Source: Abditibacterium sp. (GTDB lineage: Bacteria > Armatimonadota > Abditibacteriia > Abditibacteriales > Abditibacteriaceae). Taken from it: a DNA stretch of 64,000 bases. Below are positions 50,196 through 63,420 of the stretch, piece by piece (position 1 is the stretch's first letter; each line of letters opens with the position of its first letter). Position numbers and translations under genes: made by a program. The notes under the pieces are model-generated. The model was not told the DNA's origin, made no database searches, and was given only the letters and a program-made list of their open reading frames with translations. Location: the NCBI GenBank assembly GCA_030448265.1, contig JAUJNG010000024.1:1-64000 (forward strand), given 5' to 3'.

Positions 50196-50768
50196 ATGAT
50201 GAACAATTACTCTGTAGCCGGTGAAGATTCCAAACAAATCAAACAAATTGTTCAATCGAACGCAGATGTTCAAACGGGCTTCTTCGAATTGCTCAACTAC
50301 TGTCAAACCAAGTGGCCTCACGATGTCTGGGAACAGGTTTCAAAAATAGAAGTTCAAGGCGACGTTGACGAATTGAAGATTTGGCTCGACCAAACTCTTT
50401 GCAATGAGCCGCCGGCTGGCAATATCAAGGCATTTTGGTTTGGTCTATACAATCCCGTTTTGAAAAACGGTGAAGTAACTTGCAGATTATATATTTCTGG
50501 TTCGACACAATTTGATCCAAACACGATTGACTGGGCCTGCTGGCGTGAAGATTCCTATGTTCCCAAGGGCAGATATGCTAAGTCTCGTGTTCTCCGGCAA
50601 ATTTATTCGCTCGTTGTTGATACCGAAATAGAGGCGGTTGGAGAATATGCGCTTTGTTTGGGTTTTGCTGGTCTGGCTGTCAAACACATTTTTGGCAATT
50701 CACATAAACCCGTTGCGGTCGGCTTCGATTCGGGCGACTTCATCGTAGTGAACCAGCAACGCGCGTAA
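50196..50768 (+). CDS. hypothetical protein of foreign-looking composition
   Basis: The 190-residue soluble protein (MMNNYSVAGEDSKQIKQ..., CWREDSYVPKGRYAKSR, DSGDFIVVNQQ) is from a visibly AT-richer segment than its neighbours. It has no signal or membrane segments. It begins 14 bases after the deoC stop. The acidic alpha/beta character and isolated arrival recall small immunity-type proteins, but no toxin or known immunity motif is present. No attC site flanks it. Confidence 0.6.
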   Translation: MMNNYSVAGEDSKQIKQIVQSNADVQTGFFELLNYCQTKWPHDVWEQVSKIEVQGDVDELKIWLDQTLCNEPPAGNIKAFWFGLYNPVLKNGEVTCRLYISGSTQFDPNTIDWACWREDSYVPKGRYAKSRVLRQIYSLVVDTEIEAVGEYALCLGFAGLAVKHIFGNSHKPVAVGFDSGDFIVVNQQRA

Positions 50769-50778
50769 CACAGCCGTT

Positions 50779-51333
50779 ATGCTGCGTCGTTCCTTTTTCT
50801 TATTCGCCGCAATGGGTGCAGTCATCATCGGCACCCTCGCGCTCCGCGAATACTGGCCGCCCGCGACGCGCTTCTTTCCCCATCCCCCATTAACGCGGCC
50901 CTACGGCATGGCTCCGGCGGCGTTCGACGCCTTCCTTCGCGCCTGCAACGACGCCCAGATTCATCCCTATCGCATCGGGCAAACCATCGGAAACCATCCG
51001 CTTTCCGCCGGTTATCATCGGCGCGATGGAACCGTTTCTTTTCGCGGCCAGAAAATCCCTTACACGGCGGCTGTTGATTTGGGAACCCGCGATTTGAATC
51101 GGGTTCAACTCGCGCGTTTTCTGGAATCGCTCGCCGAGCAGGGTTTCGCGGCGTTCTACCGCGAAGGTGGCAAATGGCGCGGCAACGAGCACATTCATGC
51201 CATCTACGCGCCGCTTCGCATGAAACCGCAACTGCAAAGGCAGGTGCGGCAGTGGGAAACCAGACGGCGGCGCGGTAAAATGCCGACTTTTCGCTGGCAA
51301 AGGCGCTGGCATCTCAATTGGCGCGCGCAATGA
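50779..51333 (+). CDS. membrane-anchored protein with LAS-peptidase-like residues
   Basis: The 184-residue protein has an N-terminal transmembrane or signal segment (about 5-24). The domain has SAGYHRRDG, then AVDLGTRD, then NEHIHAIYAP. The spacing His...Asp...His-x-His resembles the zinc site of LAS-type peptidases (M15, hedgehog-like), which cut peptidoglycan peptides. The C-terminus is strongly basic (WETRRRRGKMPTFRWQRRW). Homology is tentative. Composition matches the genome, unlike the preceding gene. Confidence 0.55.
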   Translation: MLRRSFFLFAAMGAVIIGTLALREYWPPATRFFPHPPLTRPYGMAPAAFDAFLRACNDAQIHPYRIGQTIGNHPLSAGYHRRDGTVSFRGQKIPYTAAVDLGTRDLNRVQLARFLESLAEQGFAAFYREGGKWRGNEHIHAIYAPLRMKPQLQRQVRQWETRRRRGKMPTFRWQRRWHLNWRAQ

Positions 51334-51424
51334 GGCAAACTCGGCGCTTTCGACGGCATCCGTTTTGCTTATCACAATTCTTAGTGACAAGTGCGCCTTT
51401 CCAATTCCGGCGGCTTTCACTGTG

Positions 51425-51811
51425 ATGGCAATGGCTCAAGTTCTTCTGGTTGACGACGATACCAACGTCCTGCTCACTCTCGCCATCGCGTTGCGGCGCG
51501 CGGGACATACCGTCACCGTCGCTCAAAATGGCTGGCAGGCGCTCAATCTGCTGCGCCGCCAGCCGTTCACCTTTCTCGTTTCCGATGTCAAAATGCCTGG
51601 CATGAGCGGCGTCGAACTCGCGCAGCGCGCTCACGATTTGAGCAACCCGCCGCGCGTGGTTCTCACCTCGGCGCTCGAAGTCGAGGTGTCCGAAGGTCTG
51701 GTCGAAGCCTTCATGCCCAAACCCGTCGATGTGGCGCGCCTCCACCAGTTCCTGATGAGTGAAGCGCATGGCACTCCCGCCCGCTTTTGCGGTCTCCCTT
51801 CCAACAATTGA
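51425..51811 (+). CDS. stand-alone response-regulator receiver protein
   Basis: The 128-residue CheY-like domain has acidic DDDT near the start, phospho-acceptor Asp in FLVSDVKMPGMSG (about 57), Thr/Ser in VVLTSAL and Lys in FMPKPVDV. There is no output domain. The start at 51425 is chosen; a second ATG lies two codons on, and the frame is open 20 codons upstream. No kinase is adjacent. A good terminator follows. Confidence 0.88.
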   Translation: MAMAQVLLVDDDTNVLLTLAIALRRAGHTVTVAQNGWQALNLLRRQPFTFLVSDVKMPGMSGVELAQRAHDLSNPPRVVLTSALEVEVSEGLVEAFMPKPVDVARLHQFLMSEAHGTPARFCGLPSNN

Positions 51812-51853
51812 AGGGGGCGTGGCGCCTTCTCAATCGTCGCTTTTCCGGTTCAG

Positions 51854-51896
51854 AGCCGCAACCCGCTTTTCCTAAATCTGGTTGCGGCTTTTTTCT
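51854..51896 (+). terminator. intrinsic terminator
   Basis: AGCCGCAACC pairs with GGTTGCGGCT around 16 bases, followed by six T. Confidence 0.88.
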
Positions 51897-51924
51897 GATC
51901 ATTAAATCCGACTCCATTGCTCGG

Positions 51925-51949
51925 AATGCTCATCGCAACCATGAGCATT
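51925..51949. promoter_or_regulatory. palindrome upstream of sufB
   Basis: AATGCTCAT and ATGAGCATT form a perfect 9+9 inverted repeat with a 7-base spacer, about 90 bases before sufB. Two direct ATTCACGT copies (51981-51988 and 51994-52001) follow nearer the gene. A regulator site for the SUF cluster is plausible. Confidence 0.45.
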
Positions 51950-52037
51950 TCCCCGCTCCAAATCGGAGCGAAAATACGAAATTCACGTCGTATATTCACG
52001 TTACACTAAGGCCCAAAACCTCGAAGGAATTTCCCCG

Positions 52038-53483
52038 ATGAGCACCGAAACCCAAACCATTGAAGCCCTCGCCACCCAGGAATACAGCGCCGGCTTCGTG
52101 ACCGATATCGAATCCGAAACCCTGCCGCGCGGGCTGTCCGAAGAGATCGTCCGCACCATTTCCGCGAAAAAAGACGAACCGCAGTGGCTCCTCGAATGGC
52201 GCCTCAAAGCCTACCGGCATTGGCTCACCATGGAAGAGCCGCACTGGCTCAACGCCCATTATCCGCACCTCAATTATCAGGACATCATCTATTACAGCGC
52301 GCCCAAACCGAAGGAAAAACTGGCGTCGCTGGATGAAGTCGATCCCAAGCTGCTCGAAACCTACAACAAGCTCGGCATCTCGATAGACGAGCAGAAAATC
52401 CTCGCCAATGTCGCGGTCGATCTGGTTTTCGATTCGGTTTCGGTTACCACGACCTTCAAAGCCAAGCTGAATGAAATGGGCATCATTTTCTGCTCGTTTT
52501 CCGAAGCGGTGCGCGAACATGGCGACCTGGTGAAGCAGTATTTGGGCAGCGTGGTGCCCTACTCCGATAACTATTTCGCCACGCTCAACAGCGCGGTTTT
52601 CTCCGATGGCTCGTTCGTTTACATTCCCAAAGGCGTGCGCTGCCCGATGGAATTGTCCACTTATTTCCGCATCAACACGCAGGATTCGGGTCAGTTCGAG
52701 CGCACGCTGATTATCGCCGACGACGACGCTTACGTTTCCTATCTCGAAGGCTGCACCGCGCCCAAATTCGACACCAACCAGCTTCACGCCGCCGTTGTCG
52801 AACTGGTGGCGCTGGAGCGCGCGCAAATCAAGTATTCGACGGTGCAAAACTGGTATCCAGGCGACAAAGAGGGCGTGGGCGGCATCTACAATTTCGTCAC
52901 CAAGCGCGGGGCCGCGAGGGGCGAGTCGAGCAAGATCTCGTGGACGCAGGTCGAAACCGGCAGCGCCATCACCTGGAAATATCCCAGCGTGTTGATGATC
53001 GGCGACAACTCGATTGGCGAATTTTACAGCGTCGCCGTCACCAACAACGCGCAAAAGGCCGACACCGGCACCAAGATGATTCACCTCGGCAAAAACACGC
53101 GCTCGACGATTGTGAGTAAGGGCATTTCGGCGGGACAGGGCCACAATTCGTATCGCGGCCTCGTCAAAGTGATGAAAGGTGCTGAGAACGCGCGCAACTT
53201 CTCGCAGTGCGATTCGCTTCTGATTGGCAACCGTTGCGGCGCGCACACTTTTCCCTATATCGAAGTGCGAAATCCCAGCGCGAAAGTCGAACACGAAGCC
53301 AGCACATCGAAAGTCGGCGAAGACCAGATTTTCTATTGCAACGCGCGCGGCATTGGAACCGAAGACGCGGTTTCGATGATCGTCAACGGCTTTTGCAAGG
53401 AAGTTTTCCGCGAATTGCCGATGGAATTCGCCGTCGAAGCGCAAAAACTGCTGGGTATCTCACTGGAAGGCTCTGTGGGTTGA
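52038..53483 (+). CDS. sufB: Fe-S cluster assembly scaffold SufB
   Basis: The 481-residue SufB is a core of the SufBC2D scaffold. Conserved stretches include [67 protein letters not shown] and [22 protein letters not shown]. The last contains the Cys thought to accept sulfur. AAGGAA lies before the ATG. It starts the suf cluster; its stop runs into a long hairpin before sufC. Confidence 0.95.
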   Translation: MSTETQTIEALATQEYSAGFVTDIESETLPRGLSEEIVRTISAKKDEPQWLLEWRLKAYRHWLTMEEPHWLNAHYPHLNYQDIIYYSAPKPKEKLASLDEVDPKLLETYNKLGISIDEQKILANVAVDLVFDSVSVTTTFKAKLNEMGIIFCSFSEAVREHGDLVKQYLGSVVPYSDNYFATLNSAVFSDGSFVYIPKGVRCPMELSTYFRINTQDSGQFERTLIIADDDAYVSYLEGCTAPKFDTNQLHAAVVELVALERAQIKYSTVQNWYPGDKEGVGGIYNFVTKRGAARGESSKISWTQVETGSAITWKYPSVLMIGDNSIGEFYSVAVTNNAQKADTGTKMIHLGKNTRSTIVSKGISAGQGHNSYRGLVKVMKGAENARNFSQCDSLLIGNRCGAHTFPYIEVRNPSAKVEHEASTSKVGEDQIFYCNARGIGTEDAVSMIVNGFCKEVFRELPMEFAVEAQKLLGISLEGSVG

Positions 53484-53484
53484 T

Positions 53485-53580
53485 TTCACACAAAGAAACA
53501 AAGTTCACACAAAGGAACACAAAGAAGTTTCTAAAAAAATCTTTGTGTTCCTTTGTGTGAACTTTGTTTCTTTGTGTGAA
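53485..53580. repeat. very long hairpin (TTCACACAAAGAAACAAAG family) between sufB and sufC
   Basis: The arms 53485-53526 and 53541-53580 are about 40 bases and almost perfect, with a 14-base AT-rich loop. It could lower sufC expression or protect the sufB message. Confidence 0.95.
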
Positions 53581-53597
53581 CCTATTGTGGAGAAAAT

Positions 53598-54359
53598 ATG
53601 CTTTTAGAAATTAAAGATTTACACGCCAATATCGAAGGCAAAGAGATCCTTCGCGGCATCAATTTAACGGTTAATCCTGGCGAAATTCACGCCATTATGG
53701 GGCCGAACGGAAGCGGAAAATCGACCCTCGCCGCAATTTTGGCGGGGCGCAAAGAATATGAAATCACCCAGGGCGAAATTCTCTTCGAGGGCAAAGATTT
53801 ATTGGATTTGGAGCCTGAAGAGCGGGCCGGCGAAGGCTTGTTTCTGGCGTTTCAATATCCGATTGAGATTCCTGGCGTCAACACGCAGATTTTCTTGCGC
53901 GCGGCGGTCAATGCGGTTCGCAAATATCGCGGCCAGGAAGACCTCGACGCGATGCAGTTTTTGAAACTCGTCAAGGAAAAGACCAAAATCGTCGAACTGT
54001 CCGACCAGCTTTTGAAGCGTAGCGTCAACGAGGGCTTTTCTGGCGGCGAGAAAAAGCGCGCCGAAATCTTTCAGATGGCGATGCTCGATCCCAAACTCTC
54101 GATTCTGGACGAAACCGATTCCGGCCTCGATATTGACGCTTTGAAAATCGTGGCGAACGGTGTCAACGCGCTCAAATCGCCGGAGAAATCGACAGTCGTC
54201 ATCACGCATTACCAGCGTTTGCTGGACTACATCGTGCCCGATTTCGTCCACGTCTTGTATCAGGGCCGCATCATTCAAAGCGGCGGCAAAGAACTCGCGC
54301 TCGAACTCGAACGCGCCGGCTACGATCCGATCAAAGCGCAATTCGCGGAGGCGGTGTGA
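53598..54359 (+). CDS. sufC: Fe-S assembly ATPase SufC
   Basis: The 253-residue ABC ATPase has Walker A GPNGSGKST (about 35), signature FSGGEKKRAEI (about 150), Walker B LSILDETDSGLD and the switch His in VVITHYQRLL. The Q-loop FQYPIEIPGV is typical of SufC. It energises the SufBCD scaffold. The sufD start overlaps its stop (TGATG). Confidence 0.95.
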   Translation: MLLEIKDLHANIEGKEILRGINLTVNPGEIHAIMGPNGSGKSTLAAILAGRKEYEITQGEILFEGKDLLDLEPEERAGEGLFLAFQYPIEIPGVNTQIFLRAAVNAVRKYRGQEDLDAMQFLKLVKEKTKIVELSDQLLKRSVNEGFSGGEKKRAEIFQMAMLDPKLSILDETDSGLDIDALKIVANGVNALKSPEKSTVVITHYQRLLDYIVPDFVHVLYQGRIIQSGGKELALELERAGYDPIKAQFAEAV

Positions 54360-55672
54360 TGTCGCCGACAACACAACACGCCACCGAGCGTTATCTCGCG
54401 GAATTCCAAACTTTTGAGCGCGATCATCCCGCTTCGATGTGGCTTGCGGGCGTGCGGCGCCGCGCCATTGAACGCTTCGCGTCTCTCGGTTTCCCGACGG
54501 TGCGCGACGAAGAGTGGAAATACACCGATGTCACGCCGGTTGCCAATCTCGCCGTGACACCAATTTTTCGGGCCAATTTGAACGGCGATGCCGCGAGAAT
54601 TTCGGGAAATCTGCCGTTCGGCGACATCGCGGGCCATCGTTTGACCTTCGTCAACGGCCACTATTCGCCCGAATTGTCGCATCTCGAAACTTTGCCCGCA
54701 GGCGTCACGGTTTCGAGCCTTGCGGCGGCGTTCGAGAATCAAAATGAAGTCGTGCAGGAGCATTTCGGCAAGATTCTGGACGCCGAAAACGAAAGTTTCG
54801 CCGCGCTCAACACCGCCTTCGCGCAGGACGGCGCGTTCGTTCAAATCCCCTCGAATTTGCAATTGGAAACGCCGCTTCACCTGCTGTTTTTGACGCACGG
54901 CGAAGGCGCGCCGGTTTCGCATCCACGCAACCTGGTTCTGGCGGGCGACAATTCCAGCGTGACGCTCATCGAAACTTATGCTTCGACCGGCGAAGGCGTG
55001 TATTTCACCAACGCCATCACCGAAGTTATCGCGGGCAAAAATGCGCGCGTAGAACACATCAAAAACCAGATGGAAAGCCCGAAAGCGTTCCACATCGCCA
55101 CGCTGCAAATCGCGGCTTCGCGCGATAGCTGGGTGCGCTCCCACACCGTCAATTTCGGCGGGCGCATCGTGCGAAACAACGCCACCGCCGTGATGGGCGA
55201 CGAAGGCGGCGAAGTCACGCTCAATGGTCTTGTCGTGGGCAAAGACGCGCAGCACATCGACAACCACACCACGATGGATCACGCGATGCCGCACTGCCTG
55301 AGCCACGAGCATTACGCCCACGTTTTGGACGACCAGTCGAACGGCGTTTTCAACGGCAAAATCTTCGTGCGCCTCGATGCCCAGAAAACCGACGCCAAAC
55401 AATCGAATCGCACGCTTTTGCTGTCGCGCGACGCGCAAATCAACGCCAAACCGCAGCTCGAAATCTTCGCCGACGACGTGAAATGCACCCACGGCGCCAC
55501 CATCGGCCAGTTGGACGAGGACGCGCTGTTTTATCTGCGCGCTCGCGGCATTCCCGAAATCGCGGCGCGCAATATCCTGATTCGCGCGTTCGCCAACGAG
55601 GTTTTGGATGGCATTCCCGTCGAGGACTTGCGCCAGAAACTGGAAGCGATGCTGCTGACGCGATTGAGTTGA
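54359..55672 (+). CDS. sufD: Fe-S cluster assembly protein SufD
   Basis: The 437-residue partner of SufB has SufD phrases EEWKYTDVTPVANL, LVLAGDNSSVTLIETYAS, IDNHTTMDHAMPHCLSHEHY, FNGKIFVRLDAQKTDAKQSNR, and a C-terminal GATIGQLDEDALFYLRARGIP. The conserved His of the SufB-SufD interface lies in the latter half. The ATG at 54359 overlaps the sufC stop; a GTG one codon earlier is also possible. A hairpin follows at once. Confidence 0.94.
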   Translation: MSPTTQHATERYLAEFQTFERDHPASMWLAGVRRRAIERFASLGFPTVRDEEWKYTDVTPVANLAVTPIFRANLNGDAARISGNLPFGDIAGHRLTFVNGHYSPELSHLETLPAGVTVSSLAAAFENQNEVVQEHFGKILDAENESFAALNTAFAQDGAFVQIPSNLQLETPLHLLFLTHGEGAPVSHPRNLVLAGDNSSVTLIETYASTGEGVYFTNAITEVIAGKNARVEHIKNQMESPKAFHIATLQIAASRDSWVRSHTVNFGGRIVRNNATAVMGDEGGEVTLNGLVVGKDAQHIDNHTTMDHAMPHCLSHEHYAHVLDDQSNGVFNGKIFVRLDAQKTDAKQSNRTLLLSRDAQINAKPQLEIFADDVKCTHGATIGQLDEDALFYLRARGIPEIAARNILIRAFANEVLDGIPVEDLRQKLEAMLLTRLS

Positions 55673-55779
55673 AGCGAAATAAATTCGCAGCCAACGAAGT
55701 AGCGGCCTTCGCCGACAAATGCGTGTTTGAAATGTCGGCGAAGGCCGACTACTTCGTTGGCTGCGAATTTATTTCGCTT
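55673..55779. repeat. very long hairpin (AGCGAAATAAATTCGCAGCC family, copy 1)
   Basis: The arms 55673-55717 and 55733-55779 are near-perfect reverse complements around 15 bases. The same family, with the same orientation of arms, recurs at 56941-57046 on the other side of the hydrolase gene. Confidence 0.95.
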
Positions 55780-55786
55780 TGGAACC

Positions 55787-56941
55787 ATGAAATCTCTCTT
55801 TCTCGCTTCAGTTCTGGCTCTGGCGCTCTTGTCAACCGCACGCGCCGCGCACTCCAACACGCCCGCGCCCCTCGAAATCACCCTTCCCAGTGAAGCGCCA
55901 AGCGGCAATCCCGTCGTTGATCGCATTCATTTCAAATGGTATCCGGTGATTCGCGCCGACGGCGCCAAATCGCCCGCCGTGATTGTGCTGCATTATCTCG
56001 GCTCGACGGGCGAGAAGAATTTCAGCCGCTTCGCCCGACGCCTCAACCAGCGCGGCATCGCAGCGGCGCAGATGACGCTGCCCTATCACGGCAAACGCGC
56101 GGTCAAACTGGCGCCGATCCACTTTTTCATCACCGGCGGCGCTGAAAAAGTCGCGCAGGCGTTCGGGCAAAGCGCCTCCGATGTCAGCACCGTCGTGACC
56201 TGGCTGACGCAACAGCCCTCGGTTGACGCCAGTCGCATCGGCGCTTCGGGCGTGAGTCTGGGCGCCATCGTGACGCACCTTGCGATGGGCAAAGACCCGC
56301 GCCTCAGCGCCGGAGTCGCGTCGCTGGGCGCGGGGAATCTGGCCAATAATTATCGAAACGGCCTCGCCAATCGGTATTTCACCAAGCCGCGCGTCGAAAA
56401 ATATACTCCCGCCGAAGAAGAACTGTTGCGCCGCGTCGATCCGCTCACTTACGCCGACCGCAACCGTCCGCGCCGCGTTTTGATGATTCAGGCGGCGCGC
56501 GATTCGCTTCTCGACCGCCGCTACGCGCAGGAGTTGTGGGAAGCGCTCGGTCGCCCGCCGATTCAGTGGCTCGACACCAACCATTTCGCGCTCGCCCTGG
56601 CCCCCGAATCGGCGATGAAAGCGTCCATCGCTTATTTCCAAACCGTCTGGGGCGACAAGCCCGACGACCTTTCGGATGTGCCGCGCGTGCGCGTGCCGAC
56701 GCTCAAAACCGGTTTCATTTCGGGCCTCGATTCAACGATTACGCCCGCGATTCAATATCAATTTTTCTCGCTCGGCACGCGCAATCACATGGCGCTGCTG
56801 CACGCCGATGTGGGCGTGACGGTTCGCGGCCCGTTTGTGGGCGTGGCGGCGACGATTAACCGTTATCTCGATCTTGGCGTGGGGCGCCGTCTGCTCGGCG
56901 AGAAAGTGCGGCCTTACGCCTCGTTTCATCTGGTTTTTTGA
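55787..56941 (+). CDS. secreted alpha/beta-hydrolase
   Basis: The 384-residue protein has a signal peptide (MKSLFLASVLALALLSTARA) and an alpha/beta-hydrolase core: the oxyanion region VIVLHYLGSTGEKN, nucleophile elbow GASGVSLGA (Ser about residue 150) and the catalytic His in LDTNHFALAL. It would be an esterase or peptidase outside the cytoplasm. It sits inside the suf cluster between two copies of one hairpin family and has nothing obvious to do with Fe-S assembly; it looks like an insertion. Confidence 0.82.
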   Translation: MKSLFLASVLALALLSTARAAHSNTPAPLEITLPSEAPSGNPVVDRIHFKWYPVIRADGAKSPAVIVLHYLGSTGEKNFSRFARRLNQRGIAAAQMTLPYHGKRAVKLAPIHFFITGGAEKVAQAFGQSASDVSTVVTWLTQQPSVDASRIGASGVSLGAIVTHLAMGKDPRLSAGVASLGAGNLANNYRNGLANRYFTKPRVEKYTPAEEELLRRVDPLTYADRNRPRRVLMIQAARDSLLDRRYAQELWEALGRPPIQWLDTNHFALALAPESAMKASIAYFQTVWGDKPDDLSDVPRVRVPTLKTGFISGLDSTITPAIQYQFFSLGTRNHMALLHADVGVTVRGPFVGVAATINRYLDLGVGRRLLGEKVRPYASFHLVF

Positions 56942-57046
56942 GCGAAATAAATTCGCAGCCAACGAAGTTGTCAACCTTCGTTGACATTGAGGTTGCAACG
57001 TCAGCGAAGGCTGACGATTTCGTTGGCTGCGAATTTATTTCGCTTT
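56941..57046. repeat. very long hairpin (AGCGAAATAAATTCGCAGCC family, copy 2)
   Basis: The arms 56941-56985 and 57000-57046 share about 30 identical outer bases with copy 1 (AGCGAAATAAATTCGCAGCC then AACGAAG) and differ in the stem tip. The hydrolase TGA overlaps its first bases. Confidence 0.95.
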
Positions 57047-57052
57047 TCTCTC

Positions 57053-58285
57053 ATGACCATCTCACCTATGCTCAACATCTCCCAAATCCGCGCCCAGTTC
57101 CCGATTTTAGACCTCGAAGTGCGCGGCAAACCGCTCGTTTATCTCGACAACGCCGCCACGACCCAAAAGCCGCGCGCGGTTTTGGAGCGCATTCAAAAGT
57201 ATTACGAGTGCGAAAACGCCAACATCCATCGCGCCGTGCATTTTCTCTCCGAAGTCGCCACGCGCCGCACCGAAGAAGCGCGCGTTCGCGTCGCGCGGTT
57301 TCTGGGCGCGCGCGATTCGCACGAAGTCATTTTCACGCGCGGCTGCACCGAGGGCATCAACCTCGTCGCCGGTAGCTGGGGCCGCGCCAATATCGGCGCG
57401 GGCGATGAAATCATCCTCACCGAGATGGAGCATCACTCCAACATCGTGCCCTGGCAGATTTTGGCGGCGGAAAAAGGCGCGACTATCAAAGTCGCGCCCA
57501 TCAACGACGATGGCGAACTGCTTCTCGATGAATTTGAAGCGCTTTTCAGCGAGAAAACCAAAATCGTTTCGGTCGTGCATCTGTCCAATTCGCTGGGCAC
57601 CATCAATCCGGCCAAAACCTTAGTCGAAATCGCGCATCGTCACGGCGCTTTGATTTTGCTCGACGGCGCGCAGTCGGTTTCGCATATTCCGGTCGATGTG
57701 CAGGATTTGGGATGCGACTTTTTCGTGTTTTCGAGCCACAAAATCTATGGCCCGACCGGAATCGGCGCGCTGTGGGCGCGGCGCGAACTGTTGGAAGCGA
57801 TGCCGCCCTATCAAGGCGGCGGCGACATGATTTCGAGCGTCAAATGGAGCGGCTCGACCTGGAACGAACTGCCCTACAAATTTGAGGCGGGCACCCCCAA
57901 CATGGAAGGCGCCATCGGCCTCGCGGCGGCGCTGGAATGGGTGGAAGGCGTCGGTCTGGACAACATCGCGGCGCACGAAGCGCATCTGCTGGAAATGGCG
58001 ACCGACGCGGTGCGGGATGTTCCCGATTTGACCCTTATCGGTCGCGCAAAGGAAAAAGCCTCGGTTTTGAGTTTCGTGTTGAAGGGCGCGCATCCCAACG
58101 ACATCGGCACGCTGCTCGACGCGCGAGGCGTGGCGATTCGCACCGGCCATCACTGCACCCAGCCGCTCATGGACAGATTCGGACTTCCCGCGACGGCGCG
58201 CGCCAGTTTCGCGGTTTATAACACCGAAGAGGAAGTCGAGAAGTTCGTCGAGGCTTTGCACTTTGCGCGCGAGATGTTGGTGTGA
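57053..58285 (+). CDS. sufS: cysteine desulfurase SufS
   Basis: The 410-residue PLP enzyme delivers sulfur from cysteine to SufE and SufBCD. The PLP lysine is in FSSHKIYGPTGIG and the catalytic cysteine in RTGHHCTQPLM, the group II (SufS) arrangement. Other motifs are YLDNAATTQKP, TEMEHHSNIVPWQ and HLSNSLGT. Either ATG 57053 or 57068 (MLNISQIRAQFP) may be the start; neither has a ribosome binding site because the hairpin ends just before. Confidence 0.95.
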   Translation: MTISPMLNISQIRAQFPILDLEVRGKPLVYLDNAATTQKPRAVLERIQKYYECENANIHRAVHFLSEVATRRTEEARVRVARFLGARDSHEVIFTRGCTEGINLVAGSWGRANIGAGDEIILTEMEHHSNIVPWQILAAEKGATIKVAPINDDGELLLDEFEALFSEKTKIVSVVHLSNSLGTINPAKTLVEIAHRHGALILLDGAQSVSHIPVDVQDLGCDFFVFSSHKIYGPTGIGALWARRELLEAMPPYQGGGDMISSVKWSGSTWNELPYKFEAGTPNMEGAIGLAAALEWVEGVGLDNIAAHEAHLLEMATDAVRDVPDLTLIGRAKEKASVLSFVLKGAHPNDIGTLLDARGVAIRTGHHCTQPLMDRFGLPATARASFAVYNTEEEVEKFVEALHFAREMLV

Positions 58286-58311
58286 CTCTCAATTTCGGCA
58301 GAGGTGGGGAA

Positions 58312-58864
58312 ATGCCCTTCGTGGGAATGTTTCTTGGCGGCATTCTGGGCGCGGCTCAATTCAGCGTGATGTGGGGTTTCATCCCAGAGCAATTGGCAAC
58401 CAACCTCAATCTGAACGCCTTTTATTGGATTCTTCTCATCGTTCCCCTGGGAACACTTTACGGAACGGCAATTTCGGCTCTGATTGTGCGTTTACGCGAC
58501 TTACCCGACAGGCGGGCGCTGTTTTTGACTTCCTGGGGTGTGGCGATACCATTGGGTTTCCAAGCGGCATTATAGCGGTTCCGATTAGCATTGTCCGTAG
58601 GGCAATGACTTGTCATTGCCGTCCCAACACCCTGTGCTTCGACCTCGCCAATCTCCAGGGTTGGGCGTCCGGTTATCGAGCGGCAATGACAAGTCATTGT
58701 CCTACCGGACAACCCCAACCGGAACTGCTATAATCGCCCCCATAGCTCTCGTGGGCTTAGGGCCAGAACATCAGCAATATCGTTATTTCGCGTTCCTGGT
58801 TGAATACGGATTGGCCTGGCTTGTTTTGTTTTTCTTGTTCAGGCGCAAAAGAAAGAGTTCGTAG
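58312..58864 (+). pseudogene. small membrane-protein gene split by a hairpin insertion
   Basis: The 5' part (58312-58575) encodes MPFVGMFLGGILGAA... with three membrane segments, then stops at TAG inside the hairpin (58569-58734). The 3' part (58735-58864) encodes PIALVGLGPEHQQYRYFAF, a fourth membrane segment (LAWLVLFFLF) and the tail RRKRKSS, in the next frame. Removing the 166-bp hairpin joins them in frame (...IPLGFQA + AAPIALVG...) to a protein of about 128 residues. The final stop is itself in another hairpin. Family unknown. Confidence 0.82.
58569..58734. repeat. 166-bp hairpin element inserted in a gene
   Basis: The ends are ATTATAGC and GCTATAAT. The arms continue inward with small differences (GGTTCCGATTAGCATTGTCC and GGACAACCCCAACCGGAAC; GCAATGACTTGTCATTGCCG and CGGCAATGACAAGTCATTG). 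No obvious target duplication. Precise removal restores the interrupted reading frame. Confidence 0.92.
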
Positions 58865-58938
58865 GGACAGGGCTTGCCGTGTCCTTGGAGAGCGTGAAAG
58901 TTTGTCGTAGGGACACGGCAAGCCCTGTCCCTACGAAA
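58859..58938. repeat. long intergenic hairpin (GTAGGGACAGGGCTTGCCGTG family, copy 2)
   Basis: The perfect 26-base arms 58859-58884 and 58913-58938 (TCGTAGGGACAGGGCTTGCC). Same family as 23840-23921. It contains the stop codon of the split membrane gene. Confidence 0.93.
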
Positions 58939-58969
58939 CCCCGCGAATCTCGAAATTCGCGGGGTTTTT
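58937..58969. terminator. intrinsic terminator, convergent
   Basis: AACCCCGCGAAT pairs with ATTCGCGGGGTT around CTCGAA, followed by TTTC. It lies between the suf-side genes and the convergent lacZ. Confidence 0.88.
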
Positions 58970-58983
58970 CGCGCCAAAATCCC

Positions 58984-63286
<4,303 letters not shown>

Positions 63287-63420
63287 AGTGATGGCCGCAA
63301 CGAATCGCTTCCCGACTCCTCATGCCACCATAAATTATGCAGCAAGACCGGTTTTGAGGCCACGCGGTGAGGTTTACTGCGTCAGAAAATGCGATTAATC
63401 ACGCCATGCCACAACACGCC

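Noticed and set aside
51996-53444. Long open frame opposite sufB
   Set aside because: Antisense shadow with the same artefactual composition; sufB has all family motifs.
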